Below, in pieces: positions 39,358 through 49,033 of a stretch of DNA of 64,000 nt; within the stretch, counting starts at the first letter, position 1, and each line of letters begins with the position of its first letter. The stretch lies in contig JANQNY010000008.1 in assembly GCA_028279345.1 (NCBI GenBank), positions 26,610-90,609 of the forward strand, read 5' to 3'. The notes beneath the pieces are model-generated. The model had not been told where the DNA came from. It ran no database searches and worked only from the letters and a program-made list of their open reading frames with translations. Made by a program: the position numbers and the translations under genes. The DNA comes from Geminicoccaceae bacterium (GTDB lineage Bacteria > Pseudomonadota > Alphaproteobacteria > Geminicoccales > Geminicoccaceae).

Positions 39358-40536
39358 CTATTGGCTCCCGCTGGCGCTGGTAGCTGTGCCCGTATCCGCG
39401 GTCGGCGTGACGCCGCGCGCCGGAGGACGCTCCTGCAAGTTCGGCAATGGCAGGTAGGGAACGACGCCCGACGTACCGCTGGCATCGCCGTCGATCACCA
39501 GCTTGTTCATGTCACGGAGCACTGATTCCATGGTCTCCAGGTAGATGCGTTGGGCCGTGACCTCTTTCGCCTTGGCGAACTCGTCGTAGATCGCGACGAA
39601 GCGGGCAGCTTCACCGGCGGCTCTCGCGACAACCGTCTCCTTGTAGCCTTCCGCTTCCTGGATTAGGCGCTCCGCCTCGCCACGGGCCCGTGGAATGATG
39701 TCGTTGGCGAAGGCTTCGGCCTCGTTCTGCAGCCGCTCACGGTCGGCCTGAGCCCGCTGCACGTCGCGGAACGCATCGATCACCTCCGCGGGCGGATCGG
39801 CCTTCTGGAGCTGGATCTCGGTGATCAGAATGCCTGCCCCGTAGCTGTCGAGCAGCTCTTGCAGCTGCACCCGCGCGTCGGTCTCGATAACGCCGCGTCC
39901 CTCGGTCGTGGCCTCGGCGATCGGCGTTTTGCCGATCAGCTCGCGCATGACGCTTTCCGCCGCGGCCTTCACGGTCGCCTCCGGATCACGCACGTTGAAG
40001 AGGAAGTCCTCGGGCACCGAGATCTTCCACAGGACCACGAAATTGATGTCGATGATGTTCTCGTCGCCGGTGAGCACCAGGCTCTCGCTGGTCACGTCGC
40101 TGGTCGACGCGCGTCGACCGGACACGGCACCCGATCGGAAACCCACTTCGACGCGGTTCACGCGCTCCACCTCGGGGCGGATCACCGACTGGATCGGCGC
40201 GGGCAGATGGTAGCGCAGCCCCGGTTCGGTCACCTCATGGAAGCGTCCGAACATCAGCTCGACGCCGCGCTCGGCCGGCTGCACGCGATAGAAGCCGGAG
40301 AGCATCCAGAGCGCCAGCAGAACGACGACACCGGCAAAGATCATCCGCCGATTGCCGAACGGGTTGCCGCCAGAGCCGCCCGGGAACATTTGCCGCACCC
40401 GCTCCTGGCTCTTGCGGATCAGCTCTTCGAGATCCGGCGGTTGCTGACCGCCCGTGGGCCCACCGCCTCCCTGCGGCCGTCCGCCCCAAGGCCCCTGCCC
40501 CCCTTGCCAACGTCCGCCTTGGTTGTTCCAGGGCAT
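39358..40536 (-). CDS. hflK: HflK, FtsH protease modulator
   Basis: This is the partner of HflC. It has 392 residues from ATG 40536, with AAAGGA six bases upstream; a GTG at 40551 lies before that site. The N terminus is a Gly/Pro/Gln-rich segment (NNQGGRWQGGQGPWG) as in other HflK proteins, then a membrane anchor (FAGVVVLLALWMLSGFYRV) and SPFH domain (PAERGVELMFGRF), then a Glu/Ala/Arg-rich helix. Translation runs directly into hflC. Confidence 0.95.
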   Translation of the reverse strand: MPWNNQGGRWQGGQGPWGGRPQGGGGPTGGQQPPDLEELIRKSQERVRQMFPGGSGGNPFGNRRMIFAGVVVLLALWMLSGFYRVQPAERGVELMFGRFHEVTEPGLRYHLPAPIQSVIRPEVERVNRVEVGFRSGAVSGRRASTSDVTSESLVLTGDENIIDINFVVLWKISVPEDFLFNVRDPEATVKAAAESVMRELIGKTPIAEATTEGRGVIETDARVQLQELLDSYGAGILITEIQLQKADPPAEVIDAFRDVQRAQADRERLQNEAEAFANDIIPRARGEAERLIQEAEGYKETVVARAAGEAARFVAIYDEFAKAKEVTAQRIYLETMESVLRDMNKLVIDGDASGTSGVVPYLPLPNLQERPPARGVTPTADTGTATSASGSQ

Positions 40537-40631
40537 CCACGGTCCTTTCACGATGATCTATCGACGCGTTATGCACGAGCGCCCAGCATATGTTGGTGCC
40601 TATATCGGTTCGTCGACGAAGGGGTTCAACC

Positions 40632-41735
40632 GTGAGCGTGATCGAACGCGAAGACGTCCTGCGCGCCCTCGCCCGGGTACACCTGCCCGATGGCGACGCC
40701 AACATCGTCGATCGCGGGCTCGTGCAGAGCGTCGTCGTGAAGGACACGAACGTCGCTGTCGTGCTTGAGGTGAAGGCCGCGGATGCCGATCGGCTCGAGC
40801 CCGTACGCCGCGCGGCCGAAGCGGCCGTCAAGACGCTCCCTGGCGTGACGTCGGCGACCGCGGTGCTGACGGCCGAACGGGCACCGCCGGAACCGCCGAG
40901 CATGCGCCAGCAGGGACCCGCGCCGGCGCGACCGCTGGCGCCGAACGTGCGTGCGATCGTCGCAGTGGCATCGGGCAAGGGCGGGGTCGGCAAGTCGACC
41001 ACCTCGATCAACCTCGCGGTGGGCCTAGCGGCGCTCGGTCTCGAGACGGGTTTGCTCGACGCGGACATCTACGGGCCGTCGCTGCCGCGCATGGCTGGCG
41101 TGAGCGGGCGCCCTCAGACTGCCGCCGACGGCAACAAGCTGGCGCCCATGCAGGCCCACGGCGTGAAGATCATGTCGATGGGGTTCCTCGTCGACGAGGA
41201 CGCGCCGATGATCTGGCGCGGGCCGATGGTGCAGAGCGCACTCCAGCAGATGCTCGGCGATGTCGATTGGGGCACACTCGACGTGCTCGTCGTCGACCTG
41301 CCGCCTGGGACGGGCGACGCTCAGCTCACGATGGCGCAGCGGGTGCCGCTCGCCGGCGCCGTGATCGTCTCCACACCGCAGGACATCGCGCTGCTCGATG
41401 CCCGGAAGGCGATCAACATGTTCCGCAAGGTCGAGGTACCGATCCTCGGCGTGGTCGAGAACATGAGCTACTTCGTCTGCCCGCACTGCGGCGGCCGGAC
41501 CGACATCTTCGCGCATGGTGGAGCGCGCGAGGCAGCCGCCGAGATGAATGCGGACTTCCTCGCCGAAATCCCGCTCGATGCGGAGATCCGGACCCTTTCG
41601 GATGCCGGCAACCCGATCGTCACGGCGGCCCCGGAGAGCCCGCAGGCGGCCGCCTACATGGCCTTGGCGCGCACGGTGGCTACGAAGCTCGACGTACGCG
41701 CCGCCAAGCCACCGCCGCGGATCGTCGTGGTCTGA
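40632..41735 (+). CDS. mrp: Mrp/ApbC-type iron-sulfur carrier ATPase
   Basis: This P-loop ATPase is thought to deliver Fe-S clusters. It has 367 residues from GTG 40632, with AAGGGG upstream. An N-terminal MIP18/DUF59 domain (residues 1-80) precedes the deviant Walker A GKGGVGKSTT, DADIYGPSLPRM, and VDLPPGTGDAQLT. The cluster-binding CPHC lies in YFVCPHCGGRTDIF. It is divergent from hflK, with 95 bases between start codons. A GC-rich hairpin at 41740-41757 follows the stop but has no T tract. Confidence 0.94.
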   Translation: MSVIEREDVLRALARVHLPDGDANIVDRGLVQSVVVKDTNVAVVLEVKAADADRLEPVRRAAEAAVKTLPGVTSATAVLTAERAPPEPPSMRQQGPAPARPLAPNVRAIVAVASGKGGVGKSTTSINLAVGLAALGLETGLLDADIYGPSLPRMAGVSGRPQTAADGNKLAPMQAHGVKIMSMGFLVDEDAPMIWRGPMVQSALQQMLGDVDWGTLDVLVVDLPPGTGDAQLTMAQRVPLAGAVIVSTPQDIALLDARKAINMFRKVEVPILGVVENMSYFVCPHCGGRTDIFAHGGAREAAAEMNADFLAEIPLDAEIRTLSDAGNPIVTAAPESPQAAAYMALARTVATKLDVRAAKPPPRIVVV

Positions 41736-42030
41736 CCGGCAGGTGCCTCGGCGCCTGGACCGTGCGCTCGTCAGTGCATCCACATCAACTGTGCATTCTA
41801 TTCGTCCAGCAACCTCGGCCCGACACCCTTACGACCCCTTCGGACACGCGCTCAAACCTACTTCGTCGGCCGCTCAGCTCAGATATAAGATCAGACAGAG
41901 CGCCCGTCTGGCGAAGAACATCCCCGCCTGTGAGACCTCTATTTGGGCCGAAGCGCGCCATGCGATAGGTCGGTAGGCTGCAATATCGAGAGGCGATTCA
42001 GTGTCATAGAACACGCATGGAGGTCATGAC
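41736..42030. other. Intergenic region after mrp
   Basis: These 295 bases show no gene. A hairpin CAGGTGCC/GGCGCCTG at 41740-41757 lies directly after the mrp stop and may act as a weak terminator although no T run follows. The composition becomes mixed and slightly AT-richer toward the thioesterase gene. GGAGG at about 42016 is that gene's ribosome binding site. Confidence 0.45.
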
Positions 42031-42492
42031 ATGACTGAGAAGCATTTCGAACCGCGCGATCCAAACTACGTCAGCAAAGTGCGTTCCAGCTTCGATCGGC
42101 AACAGGTCATGCGGTCCCTTGGGATCGAAATCGCGCATCTTGAACCGGGCAAGATTGAATTGACGATGCCATATGATCCAAAATTCAGCCAGCAGCATGG
42201 ATTCTTGCATGCCGGTATATTGACCACCGCGTTGGACAGTGCATGCGGGTACGCGGCTTTTTCACTGATGGATCCGGAGGCGGCCATTCTAACCGTTGAG
42301 TTCAAGACAAACCTTCTCGCCCCGGCGGACGGAGCCCACTTCCGATTTTGTGCTGATGTTCTGAAGCCGGGTCGCACACTCACGATTTGCGAAGCCAAGG
42401 GGTTCGCCAACAAGGATGGCAAAGAAAAACTGGTCGCCTCCATGACAGGAACTTTGATGGCCATTGGCAATCAAAAAGGCATAGAGCAATAA
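42031..42492 (+). CDS. PaaI-family hotdog thioesterase
   Basis: The protein has 153 residues. LTMPYDPKFSQQHGFLHAGILTTALDSACGYAAF is the hotdog core with the HG..H catalytic region, and LTVEFKTNLLAPADG continues the fold. It would hydrolyse acyl-CoA thioesters, probably aromatic or short-chain. ATG is preceded by ATGGAGGT. The base composition is visibly lower in GC, with many AAA, ATT and TTT codons, than mrp or the genes after it. The IS3 remnant begins within 30 bases of its stop, which together suggest recent acquisition. Confidence 0.88.
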   Translation: MTEKHFEPRDPNYVSKVRSSFDRQQVMRSLGIEIAHLEPGKIELTMPYDPKFSQQHGFLHAGILTTALDSACGYAAFSLMDPEAAILTVEFKTNLLAPADGAHFRFCADVLKPGRTLTICEAKGFANKDGKEKLVASMTGTLMAIGNQKGIEQ

Positions 42493-42520
42493 TGCCTAGC
42501 GCAGCACCGGTGAGCTGCGG

Positions 42521-42586
42521 CGTCTGAACATCCACCTGCCGCAGCTTCGCAACAATCTCTTCAGCCTTGTGCCTCTTTCTCGGCAT
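42521..42586 (-). pseudogene. IS3-family OrfA transposase remnant
   Basis: The minus strand reads MPRKRHKAEEIVAKLRQVD from ATG 42586, the standard N terminus of an IS3-family OrfA. Family similarity stops about 22 codons in, and the open frame then runs on into unrelated sequence antisense to the thioesterase. GAGGAGGA lies before the ATG, and GAAGTGGTCCATC farther upstream may be part of the element's end. No OrfB or second inverted repeat is seen, so the element is truncated. Confidence 0.7.
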
Positions 42587-42952
42587 GACAATCCTCCTCG
42601 TCCGGCGCCTCATAGCCATACCTCAGGATGGACCACTTCAGTGGGGGGAGGCTTAGTTCGCCGGCAGTTCGACGACTCGGGACGAACAACGGCCCGTTTC
42701 GAGCATACGGCGGCCCCGGTGCCGGCTCCCTATGTCCGAATCAGGCCGACAACGGCCTAAGATGCACCACGGCCGTCTACATTCTCTGGCCGCGTCGCTA
42801 TCCGGTGTCTCCGAAGAGCTGAGCATCCGATTGGCAGGCGTCGTGGCGCGCCTTGCGGCCACCGATAGCGATGCTCCGTTGCTTGCCAGCCGCGCGACCA
42901 ACCGCTACCGAAACGGCGCCTGAAGCCGGGATCGACGACCCTGCGTATTCTC
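42587..42952. other. Junction region between IS remnant and polysaccharide genes
   Basis: No intact gene is recognised in these 366 bases. The start holds the 5' end of the IS3 remnant. A hairpin AGGCCG-ACAA-CGGCCT at 42743-42758 could be a terminator stem but lacks a T tract. Short frames such as 42732-42923 have no family features. Confidence 0.45.
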
Positions 42953-43987
42953 TTGTGTGGAAACTTCGGTGGCCGGGCGCTGCAGGCGCCCTACTACAAC
43001 ACCGACAACAAACTGCGAAACGGTCTGATCCGCGCGGGACACCAGGTGCTGGCGATCGACGAGCGGGCACGCGCGCACGATCTGGCACCATTGGGCCTCA
43101 AGGCCGTCGGCCGGCGACGTCTCCAGGCCGAGATCCTGGAGACCGCCGCGCATTACCGACCCCATATCGCCTTCTTCGGCCACACCGATCTGGTGGAAGG
43201 CGAGACCTACGATGAACTACGCCGCCAGACTCCGGGGCTCCGGCTCGTGACGTTCTTCGTCGATCCGTTCACCACCCGGCCGGCCACGGTGGAGCGCCTG
43301 CGTGACCGCGCGGCGCACATGGACGTGGTCTTCGCGACCACGGCGGACGCGTCGGTCATGGCGCCCTGGGCTAGCCGACCGGGGCAATTCCGCTTCATGC
43401 CCTATCCCGTGGATTGCGGCATCGAGACGGGGAGAGCCGACGACGTGCCAGCCACCGATCTCGCCTGCGACGGCATCTTCCTGGGATCGGACATCGGCAC
43501 GCGCGGCGCCCAGCTCGACGATCTCCGCGACCGGCTCGACCCGAGCTTCCGTTTGCACGTCGGCGGTCGGCAGCAGTCGGGCGACCGGCTCTCGAGCACG
43601 GCCTTCGTGACGACCCTCGCCGGTGCCGCGATGTGCCCTCAGCTACCACTCGACGACGAGGCTGAGCCGCCCACACCCCACCTCTACACCTCGGCGCGCA
43701 TTGCGCAGACGATGGGTCAGGGTGTCCTGGCGCTGACCCCCACCTCGGGCTGCTTCGAAGCGCTCTACGAGGATGGGGTGGTGGCCTTCGGCTCGCGCGA
43801 GGAGCTCGCGGCACGGATGAGCGAGCTGCATGCGGACGACACTCGACGCCGCCGCATTGCGGGCCTAGGACGACGGCTCTCCCACGAGCGCACGGCGGCC
43901 GAACGCGTCGTCCGCTACATGATCGAGATCGTCCTCGAACGCGCTCTGACGGAAGCCTATGAATGGCCAACCGAGCCGATCTGCTGA
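42953..43987 (+). CDS. CgeB-like glycosyltransferase
   Basis: The visible frame gives 344 residues. [29 protein letters not shown] at the start and the C-terminal block with [20 protein letters not shown], where the nucleotide-sugar site would be, match CgeB/DUF3880-type glycosyltransferases. TTG 42953 is the first standard start, but the natural beginning may be CTG 42941, giving [11 protein letters not shown], which aligns with the usual MRILL start. It overlaps a possible ATG of the next gene and is the first gene of a plus-strand sugar-modification operon. Confidence 0.72.
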   Translation: MCGNFGGRALQAPYYNTDNKLRNGLIRAGHQVLAIDERARAHDLAPLGLKAVGRRRLQAEILETAAHYRPHIAFFGHTDLVEGETYDELRRQTPGLRLVTFFVDPFTTRPATVERLRDRAAHMDVVFATTADASVMAPWASRPGQFRFMPYPVDCGIETGRADDVPATDLACDGIFLGSDIGTRGAQLDDLRDRLDPSFRLHVGGRQQSGDRLSSTAFVTTLAGAAMCPQLPLDDEAEPPTPHLYTSARIAQTMGQGVLALTPTSGCFEALYEDGVVAFGSREELAARMSELHADDTRRRRIAGLGRRLSHERTAAERVVRYMIEIVLERALTEAYEWPTEPIC

Positions 43988-44000
43988 GCGGAGAATCGCG

Positions 44001-45329
44001 GTGAACGCGCCGAAGCAGCCTGCCCCCCTCATCGACCTCTGCCGCCGCGTGGCGGACCGCACCGCCGTCATCGGCATCTTCGGCATGGGCTATGTCGGGC
44101 TGCCGCTGGCGCTGCGCTACAGCGAGATGGGCTTTCCCGTCATCGGTTTCGACGTCGACGACTCGAAGATCGCGCGGCTGCAGAGCGGCGGCAGCTACAT
44201 TGAGCACATCGGCGCCGCCCGCGTCGCCGCGGCCGTTGCCAACGGCTTGGAAGCGACGACCGACATGAGCCGTGCGGCCGAGGCCGACGCGCTCATGCTG
44301 TGCGTGCCGACGCCGCTCAATCGCTATCGGGAGCCCGATCTCCGCTTCGTCCTCGGCACGGTCGAGAGCGTCGCCAGCCACCTGCGTAGCGGTCAGGTCG
44401 TGTCGCTCGAGAGCACGACCTATCCCGGCACGACCGAGGAAGAGCTGGTGCCGCGGATCGAGAACCAAGGCCTCACGGTGGGCCGCGACATCTTCGTCGT
44501 CTATTCGCCCGAGCGCGAGGATCCGGGGAACGCCGACTATCCCACCGAGCGAATTCCCAAAGTCGTGGGCGGCATCACGCCGGCCTGCACCGAGGCGGGC
44601 CTCGCCCTCTACGGTGCAGCGGTGGACCATGTCGTGCCGGTCAGCTCCACACGTACCGCCGAGATGACCAAGCTGCTGGAAAACATCCAACGCGCGGTGA
44701 ACATTGGGCTGGTCAACGAGCTGAAGCTCGTCTGCGACCGCATGGGCATCGATATTTTCGAGGTGGTGAAGGCGGCGGCGACCAAACCGTTCGGCTTCAC
44801 ACCCTACTATCCGGGGCCGGGCATTGGCGGCCACTGCATCCCGATCGACCCCTTCTACCTGACGTGGAAGGCGCGCGAGTACGGCGTCCACACGCGCTTC
44901 ATCGAGCTCGCCGGCGAGATCAACGCGCGCATGCCCAATTTCGTCGTCGACAAAGTTGCCGATTCATTGAACCGCCGCGGGCTGCCGTTGAAGGAATCCC
45001 GCCTCCTGATTCTCGGGATCGCCTACAAGCCCAATGTCGACGACATGCGCGAGAGCCCGTCGATCGCGCTGATGGAGCGGCTGCGCGAGAAGGGTGCCAT
45101 CCTCGCCTACAGCGATCCCCACGTGCCGGCATTTCCGAAGATGCGTGAGCACAGCTTCGACCTCCAGAGCACGGTGCTGGACGCGGCGACGCTCGAGGTT
45201 TTCGACGCCGTCATTCTTGCGACCGACCACACCAGCTTCGACTATGACCTCATCCGCGACCATGCCCGGCTAATCATCGACACGCGCGGTCGTTTCCAGG
45301 AGAGCCTCCCCCATGTCGTCAAGGCCTGA
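44001..45329 (+). CDS. UDP-sugar 6-dehydrogenase, WbpA (UDP-GlcNAc) type
   Basis: This NAD-dependent enzyme oxidises C6 of a UDP-sugar to the uronate. It has 442 residues from GTG 44001 (GGAG 8 bases upstream); ATG 43959 would overlap the previous gene. The Rossmann motif is [11 protein letters not shown], the catalytic lysine region is [15 protein letters not shown], and the nucleophilic cysteine lies in [16 protein letters not shown]. The details fit WbpA-like UDP-GlcNAc dehydrogenases better than UDP-glucose enzymes, and the next gene is WbpB-like, which supports a UDP-GlcNAcA route. Confidence 0.88.
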   Translation: MNAPKQPAPLIDLCRRVADRTAVIGIFGMGYVGLPLALRYSEMGFPVIGFDVDDSKIARLQSGGSYIEHIGAARVAAAVANGLEATTDMSRAAEADALMLCVPTPLNRYREPDLRFVLGTVESVASHLRSGQVVSLESTTYPGTTEEELVPRIENQGLTVGRDIFVVYSPEREDPGNADYPTERIPKVVGGITPACTEAGLALYGAAVDHVVPVSSTRTAEMTKLLENIQRAVNIGLVNELKLVCDRMGIDIFEVVKAAATKPFGFTPYYPGPGIGGHCIPIDPFYLTWKAREYGVHTRFIELAGEINARMPNFVVDKVADSLNRRGLPLKESRLLILGIAYKPNVDDMRESPSIALMERLREKGAILAYSDPHVPAFPKMREHSFDLQSTVLDAATLEVFDAVILATDHTSFDYDLIRDHARLIIDTRGRFQESLPHVVKA

Positions 45330-46278
45330 GCCTGCGGCCACCTACGCGCTGATCGGGGCGGCAGGCTACATAGCACCCCGGCACATGGCGGCGATGCGCG
45401 AGACCGGCGGCAGGCTCGCGCTTGCCTTCGACGTCAACGACAGCGTCGGCGTCATCGACAGCTTCGCACCCGACGCCGCCTTCTTCACCGACTTCGAGCG
45501 CTTTGCCGCCGACCTGGAACGCCGGCGGGCGCAGACGGGTGAGCGGGTGACGCACGTGAGCGTCTGCTCGCCCAACCATCTGCATCACGCGCACGCCGCG
45601 GCCGCCATGCGGGCCGATGCCGATGTGATCTGCGAGAAGCCGCTGGTGATCGATCCCGCGCTGCTCGACGACCTCGTCCTACTCGAGCGGGCGAGCGGAC
45701 GACGCCTGTACACGATCCTGCAGCTCCGCCATCATCCGGCGATCCTGGCTCTGAAGGAGCGTGTCGCCGCGACCGACCGGCACCACGACGTGCTCTTGAC
45801 CTACATTACCTCCCGCGGCCGCTGGTACGCCGAGAGCTGGAAGGGCGATCCGCGCCGGTCGGGCGGTATCGCAATGAACATCGGCATCCATTTCTTCGAC
45901 ATGCTGAGCTTCGTCTTCGGTCCGCTCGAGGAGAACCGCCCACACCTGGTCGAACCCAACCGTGCTTCGGGCTGCCTCGATTTCGCGAACGCTCGGGTGC
46001 GCTGGTTCCTGTCGATCGACCGCCGTGATCTGCCGCCGGCCACCCCGACCGGCCAGACGACCTATCGCTCGATCACGCTGGACGGCGAAGAGGTCGAGTT
46101 CTCGGGCGGCTTCACGGATCTGCACACCGTCAGCTACCAGGAAATCCTCGCCGGCCGCGGCTATGGCCTGGATGCCGCGCGCGCAAGCGTCGAAGCCTCG
46201 TTCCACGTCCACCATGGACCGCTCTTCGCACCCGCGGACGACGCGCACCCGATGCTGCGGTCAGCGAGCGCCCGGTAG
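45313..46278 (+). CDS. Gfo/Idh/MocA oxidoreductase, WbpB-like
   Basis: The protein has 321 residues. [22 protein letters not shown] is the N-terminal NAD-binding fold typical of WbpB, and [24 protein letters not shown] and [15 protein letters not shown] are the family catalytic blocks. WbpB oxidises C3 of UDP-N-acetylglucosaminuronate before amination. It overlaps the WbpA-like gene by 17 bases. The aminotransferase and acetyltransferase (WbpE, WbpD) are not found in the window. Confidence 0.86.
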   Translation: MSSRPEPAATYALIGAAGYIAPRHMAAMRETGGRLALAFDVNDSVGVIDSFAPDAAFFTDFERFAADLERRRAQTGERVTHVSVCSPNHLHHAHAAAAMRADADVICEKPLVIDPALLDDLVLLERASGRRLYTILQLRHHPAILALKERVAATDRHHDVLLTYITSRGRWYAESWKGDPRRSGGIAMNIGIHFFDMLSFVFGPLEENRPHLVEPNRASGCLDFANARVRWFLSIDRRDLPPATPTGQTTYRSITLDGEEVEFSGGFTDLHTVSYQEILAGRGYGLDAARASVEASFHVHHGPLFAPADDAHPMLRSASAR

Positions 46279-46285
46279 ATCGTCC

Positions 46286-46939
46286 ATGCGCCTCGGCTTG
46301 ATCACCTATCCCGTCGGCCACCTTAAGACGCAGCAGGTGCTGTTCGGCCTCTTGCAGTTGGGCGGCCACGAGCTGCGGCTGCTCATGGCGCCCTTCCAAC
46401 CGCGACCCGAGCGCGAGGTCCTCATCAGCCATCGCCCGCCTCAGTTCGTCGGTCCACCGGCCCACGCCCTGGCCGAGCGGTTCGGCCTTGATGTCCGGCC
46501 GCTCGACGACCCGCACGCGTTTGACGGGCTGGACTACTGCCTGATCGCCGGTGCCGGCATCATTCCGCCGGAGCGCATCCGCCCTGACTTCATCATCAAC
46601 GCCCATCCGGGATTGCTGCCCGCCGCGCGCGGGCTGGACGCGTTCAAGTGGTCGATCCTCAACGACCTCGATGTGGGCAACACGCTCCACTTCATCGATG
46701 CCGAGGTCGACGCAGGTGAGACGATCACGATGCTGAGGACCCCAGACTTTCCGACCGACACGATCGACCTCCTGGCCCAGCGGCACTACGAGCTGGAGAT
46801 CACGATGCTCGTTAACTTCGAGCATCACCTGGCGAACCGCCGGGCCTGGCCGCTGCCGGAAGCACCGGCGCGCAAGCGCATGGCCCTGGCCACCGAGCGC
46901 GACGCCCTCGCCCACTTCCCGGCCTGGCTGCAGCGCTAG
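46286..46939 (+). CDS. Formyltransferase-family protein, probable sugar N-formyltransferase
   Basis: The protein has 217 residues from ATG 46286, 7 bases after the WbpB-like stop. INAHPGLLPAARGLDAFKWSI and the following TLHFIDAEVDAGE carry the Asn, His and Asp of the 10-formyl-tetrahydrofolate transferase active site. It is shorter than Met-tRNA formyltransferase and lacks its C-terminal domain. In this operon the likely acceptor is an amino group on a nucleotide sugar or a glycan. The N-terminal half is less typical. Confidence 0.78.
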   Translation: MRLGLITYPVGHLKTQQVLFGLLQLGGHELRLLMAPFQPRPEREVLISHRPPQFVGPPAHALAERFGLDVRPLDDPHAFDGLDYCLIAGAGIIPPERIRPDFIINAHPGLLPAARGLDAFKWSILNDLDVGNTLHFIDAEVDAGETITMLRTPDFPTDTIDLLAQRHYELEITMLVNFEHHLANRRAWPLPEAPARKRMALATERDALAHFPAWLQR

Positions 46940-46971
46940 CTCGGTTGCCGCTCGGCCGAGAACCCGCTCGA

Positions 46972-47571
46972 CTACGAAAACACTGCAAAGGCGACCGACA
47001 CGAGCAGCAGCAGCGCGAAGACGATGTTCACGACGCGCGCCTTGCGCTCCTGCTGCAGGAAGCCCGTCATGCCCGCCCCGAGTGCAAGCCAGATGACGTT
47101 GACGACAGCGATCGTCGTAAGCAGCAGCCCGACCTTCCAGAGGCCGTCGGCCAGTCGATCGGACTCGATCAGAACATGGCCGGACAACAACGCCGCCATG
47201 GCTGCGTAGGCTTTCGGATTCACCAGCGACAGGCCGACGCCTTCGTACCAACGGGGCGCGGTGCTGCGGGCCGAACCTTCCGCCCGTCGGAGCGGCGGTG
47301 CGGTGGCAATGCGGTAGGCCAGATAGACGAAGTAGGCGGCGGCGAGCACCGTGATCGCCGGGGCGAGACCGGGTACGGCCCAGACGACACCGGCGACGCC
47401 CGTGCCGACGATGGCAATAACCCCGACCATGCCGAGATTGAGCCCCATCATGTAGGCGAACCCACGTCGGCGACCGAAAGAGGCACCGACCGCAGCCAGG
47501 CTCAACGTGTTGGGGCCAGGGCTGCCGATGAGGGCAAGAGCGGCAAGCAAGAACGAGGCGACAGCTTCCAT
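46972..47571 (-). CDS. LysE family exporter
   Basis: The protein has 199 residues and about six hydrophobic segments. FLLAALALIGSPGPNTLSLAAVGASFG at the N terminus is the LysE/RhtB signature, and GLSLVNPKAYAAMAAL is the second conserved block. Such proteins export amino acids or derivatives. AAGGGC lies 8 bases before ATG 47571. It converges with the formyltransferase and follows the glycosyltransferase by 64 bases on the same strand; its link with the polysaccharide genes is unclear. Confidence 0.87.
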   Translation of the reverse strand: MEAVASFLLAALALIGSPGPNTLSLAAVGASFGRRRGFAYMMGLNLGMVGVIAIVGTGVAGVVWAVPGLAPAITVLAAAYFVYLAYRIATAPPLRRAEGSARSTAPRWYEGVGLSLVNPKAYAAMAALLSGHVLIESDRLADGLWKVGLLLTTIAVVNVIWLALGAGMTGFLQQERKARVVNIVFALLLLVSVAFAVFS

Positions 47572-47635
47572 GCTGGTGCCCTTAGGCAGGGACGATCCTC
47601 GCTGCAACCGCGCCGATGTCGGCGCCAGTGGGCGC

Positions 47636-48976
47636 TCAGGGCTGCGGCACGCGGCGTGGCCCGGCCTCGAGCACGCGGGCGTAGAGCGCCAGGAGCTTCG
47701 GCTCGTGCTGCTCCCAAGATTCCGCGCGCATGAACGCAGCGCACCCGTCGCGTGCCCGGGCGAGCGCGTCGTCGGAAAGCGATGCCACCACATCGCTGAA
47801 GCTCTCGGGCGTCACCGGAAAGGGTAGAAGCCATCCACAACCATAACGCTCGACGACCCGCTCGAGCTCGGGGAAGGCCGAGGCGAGGAACGGCACGCCG
47901 ACCTGTGGATAGGACCAAAGCCGGTTCGGCGAGGCGAACCAGTGGTTCACACTGCCAGGCTCGAGGGCGATGCTGCCAAGGGTGGCGCCTGCCGTCCAGG
48001 AAGGTAGCTCGGCCGCGGGCACCGGCTCTAGGACGGCGAGCCAACGCTGCCGGTCCGGCGAGAGCTCGCGACGGATTTCCTGGAGCGCCCCGCGTAGCGG
48101 GCCCGGACCGACGCAGGCGACCGCCCAGCCCTCGGGCAGCCGGGCCACGCTCCGGGCCAGCTGGGGCAGGCAGCGCGCCGAGTTCAAGGCACCCTGGTAG
48201 AGCAGGACCCGTGTGTCGGGCGGCCAGCCGCAGGCGGCGTGCAGTCGTCCGTCATCGACCACGTCGGTGAGCCGGCGCGAGGCGTTGGGCAGTGTGACCG
48301 CCTCCGGCAAGCGCGGAAAGTGCTCGGCGTAGTAGGCCTTGTTGCTATCGTTGACGGCGATGAAACCCGAGATCTGATGTGCCAGCCTGGCAATGGTGTG
48401 CGCCTCCCTTTCCGACTTCGCCCGGTGTCGGCGGGAGCTGTTGTCCTGATCGTAGATCTCGTGGGCGTCAAAGATCAGCGGTACATCGTGCGCGCGGGCG
48501 AGCCGCGCTCCGAGCGCAAGCGCACCGGCGTCGTGCGCGTGCACCACGTCGTAGGCGGAACGCCGGAGCGCGGCAGCGAAGCGCCGGTCTCGGGTCTCAC
48601 GGCGAAGATGCGACCAGGCGATCGACAAGGGAGCGCCGCTGTGGCGCAGCAAGAAGGGCATGGCCGCCACGTCCCCACTGCGCTGCCCACGTCGTGTCTC
48701 GGGGAAAGGCGGCTCGAGTTCGTCGTAGTGGACGCGATCGGCAGCCGGCCGATCGCTGGCGGCACGTCGCCGAACGGTCCGCCCTCCGCTCGACGGCGCG
48801 CCGAGCCGCACGACCCGCACGCCGTCGGCCAGCACCTCCGTCCGGGCGTCGTCCGGCTGGCGCCTTAGGCCCACGATCTGGACGTCGTGACCAGCCGCCT
48901 GCAGCGAGGAAGCTTCCCGCTGCACACGCGCGTCGAAGGTGACGGAGTTCATGACGACGAAGAGGATTCGAGCCAC
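47636..48976 (-). CDS. GT4-type glycosyltransferase (paralogue 1)
   Basis: The protein has 446 residues with a GTG start. ARILFVVMNSVTFDARVQREASSL opens a GT-B fold. VHAHDAGALALGARLA and IFDAHEIYDQD lie in the first domain, and LLYQGALNSARCL, PSWTAGATLGSIAL and SPNRLWSYPQVGVPFLAS in the second. It is clearly paralogous to the gene at 56445-57770, block by block. It lies 58 bases downstream of the MsbA-like transporter on the same strand, so the pair may build and export one glycolipid. Confidence 0.82.
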   Translation of the reverse strand: MARILFVVMNSVTFDARVQREASSLQAAGHDVQIVGLRRQPDDARTEVLADGVRVVRLGAPSSGGRTVRRRAASDRPAADRVHYDELEPPFPETRRGQRSGDVAAMPFLLRHSGAPLSIAWSHLRRETRDRRFAAALRRSAYDVVHAHDAGALALGARLARAHDVPLIFDAHEIYDQDNSSRRHRAKSEREAHTIARLAHQISGFIAVNDSNKAYYAEHFPRLPEAVTLPNASRRLTDVVDDGRLHAACGWPPDTRVLLYQGALNSARCLPQLARSVARLPEGWAVACVGPGPLRGALQEIRRELSPDRQRWLAVLEPVPAAELPSWTAGATLGSIALEPGSVNHWFASPNRLWSYPQVGVPFLASAFPELERVVERYGCGWLLPFPVTPESFSDVVASLSDDALARARDGCAAFMRAESWEQHEPKLLALYARVLEAGPRRVPQP

Positions 48977-49033
48977 GCGGACGGGCGTTCCTGTCGGGGT
49001 TGCGATCGAGACCGGGTCGGGCGTGTCGTCCGC

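Noticed and set aside
41740..41757. Rho-independent terminator after mrp
   Set aside because: The stem is good but the loop is very short and no T tract follows, so it is only mentioned in the intergenic note.
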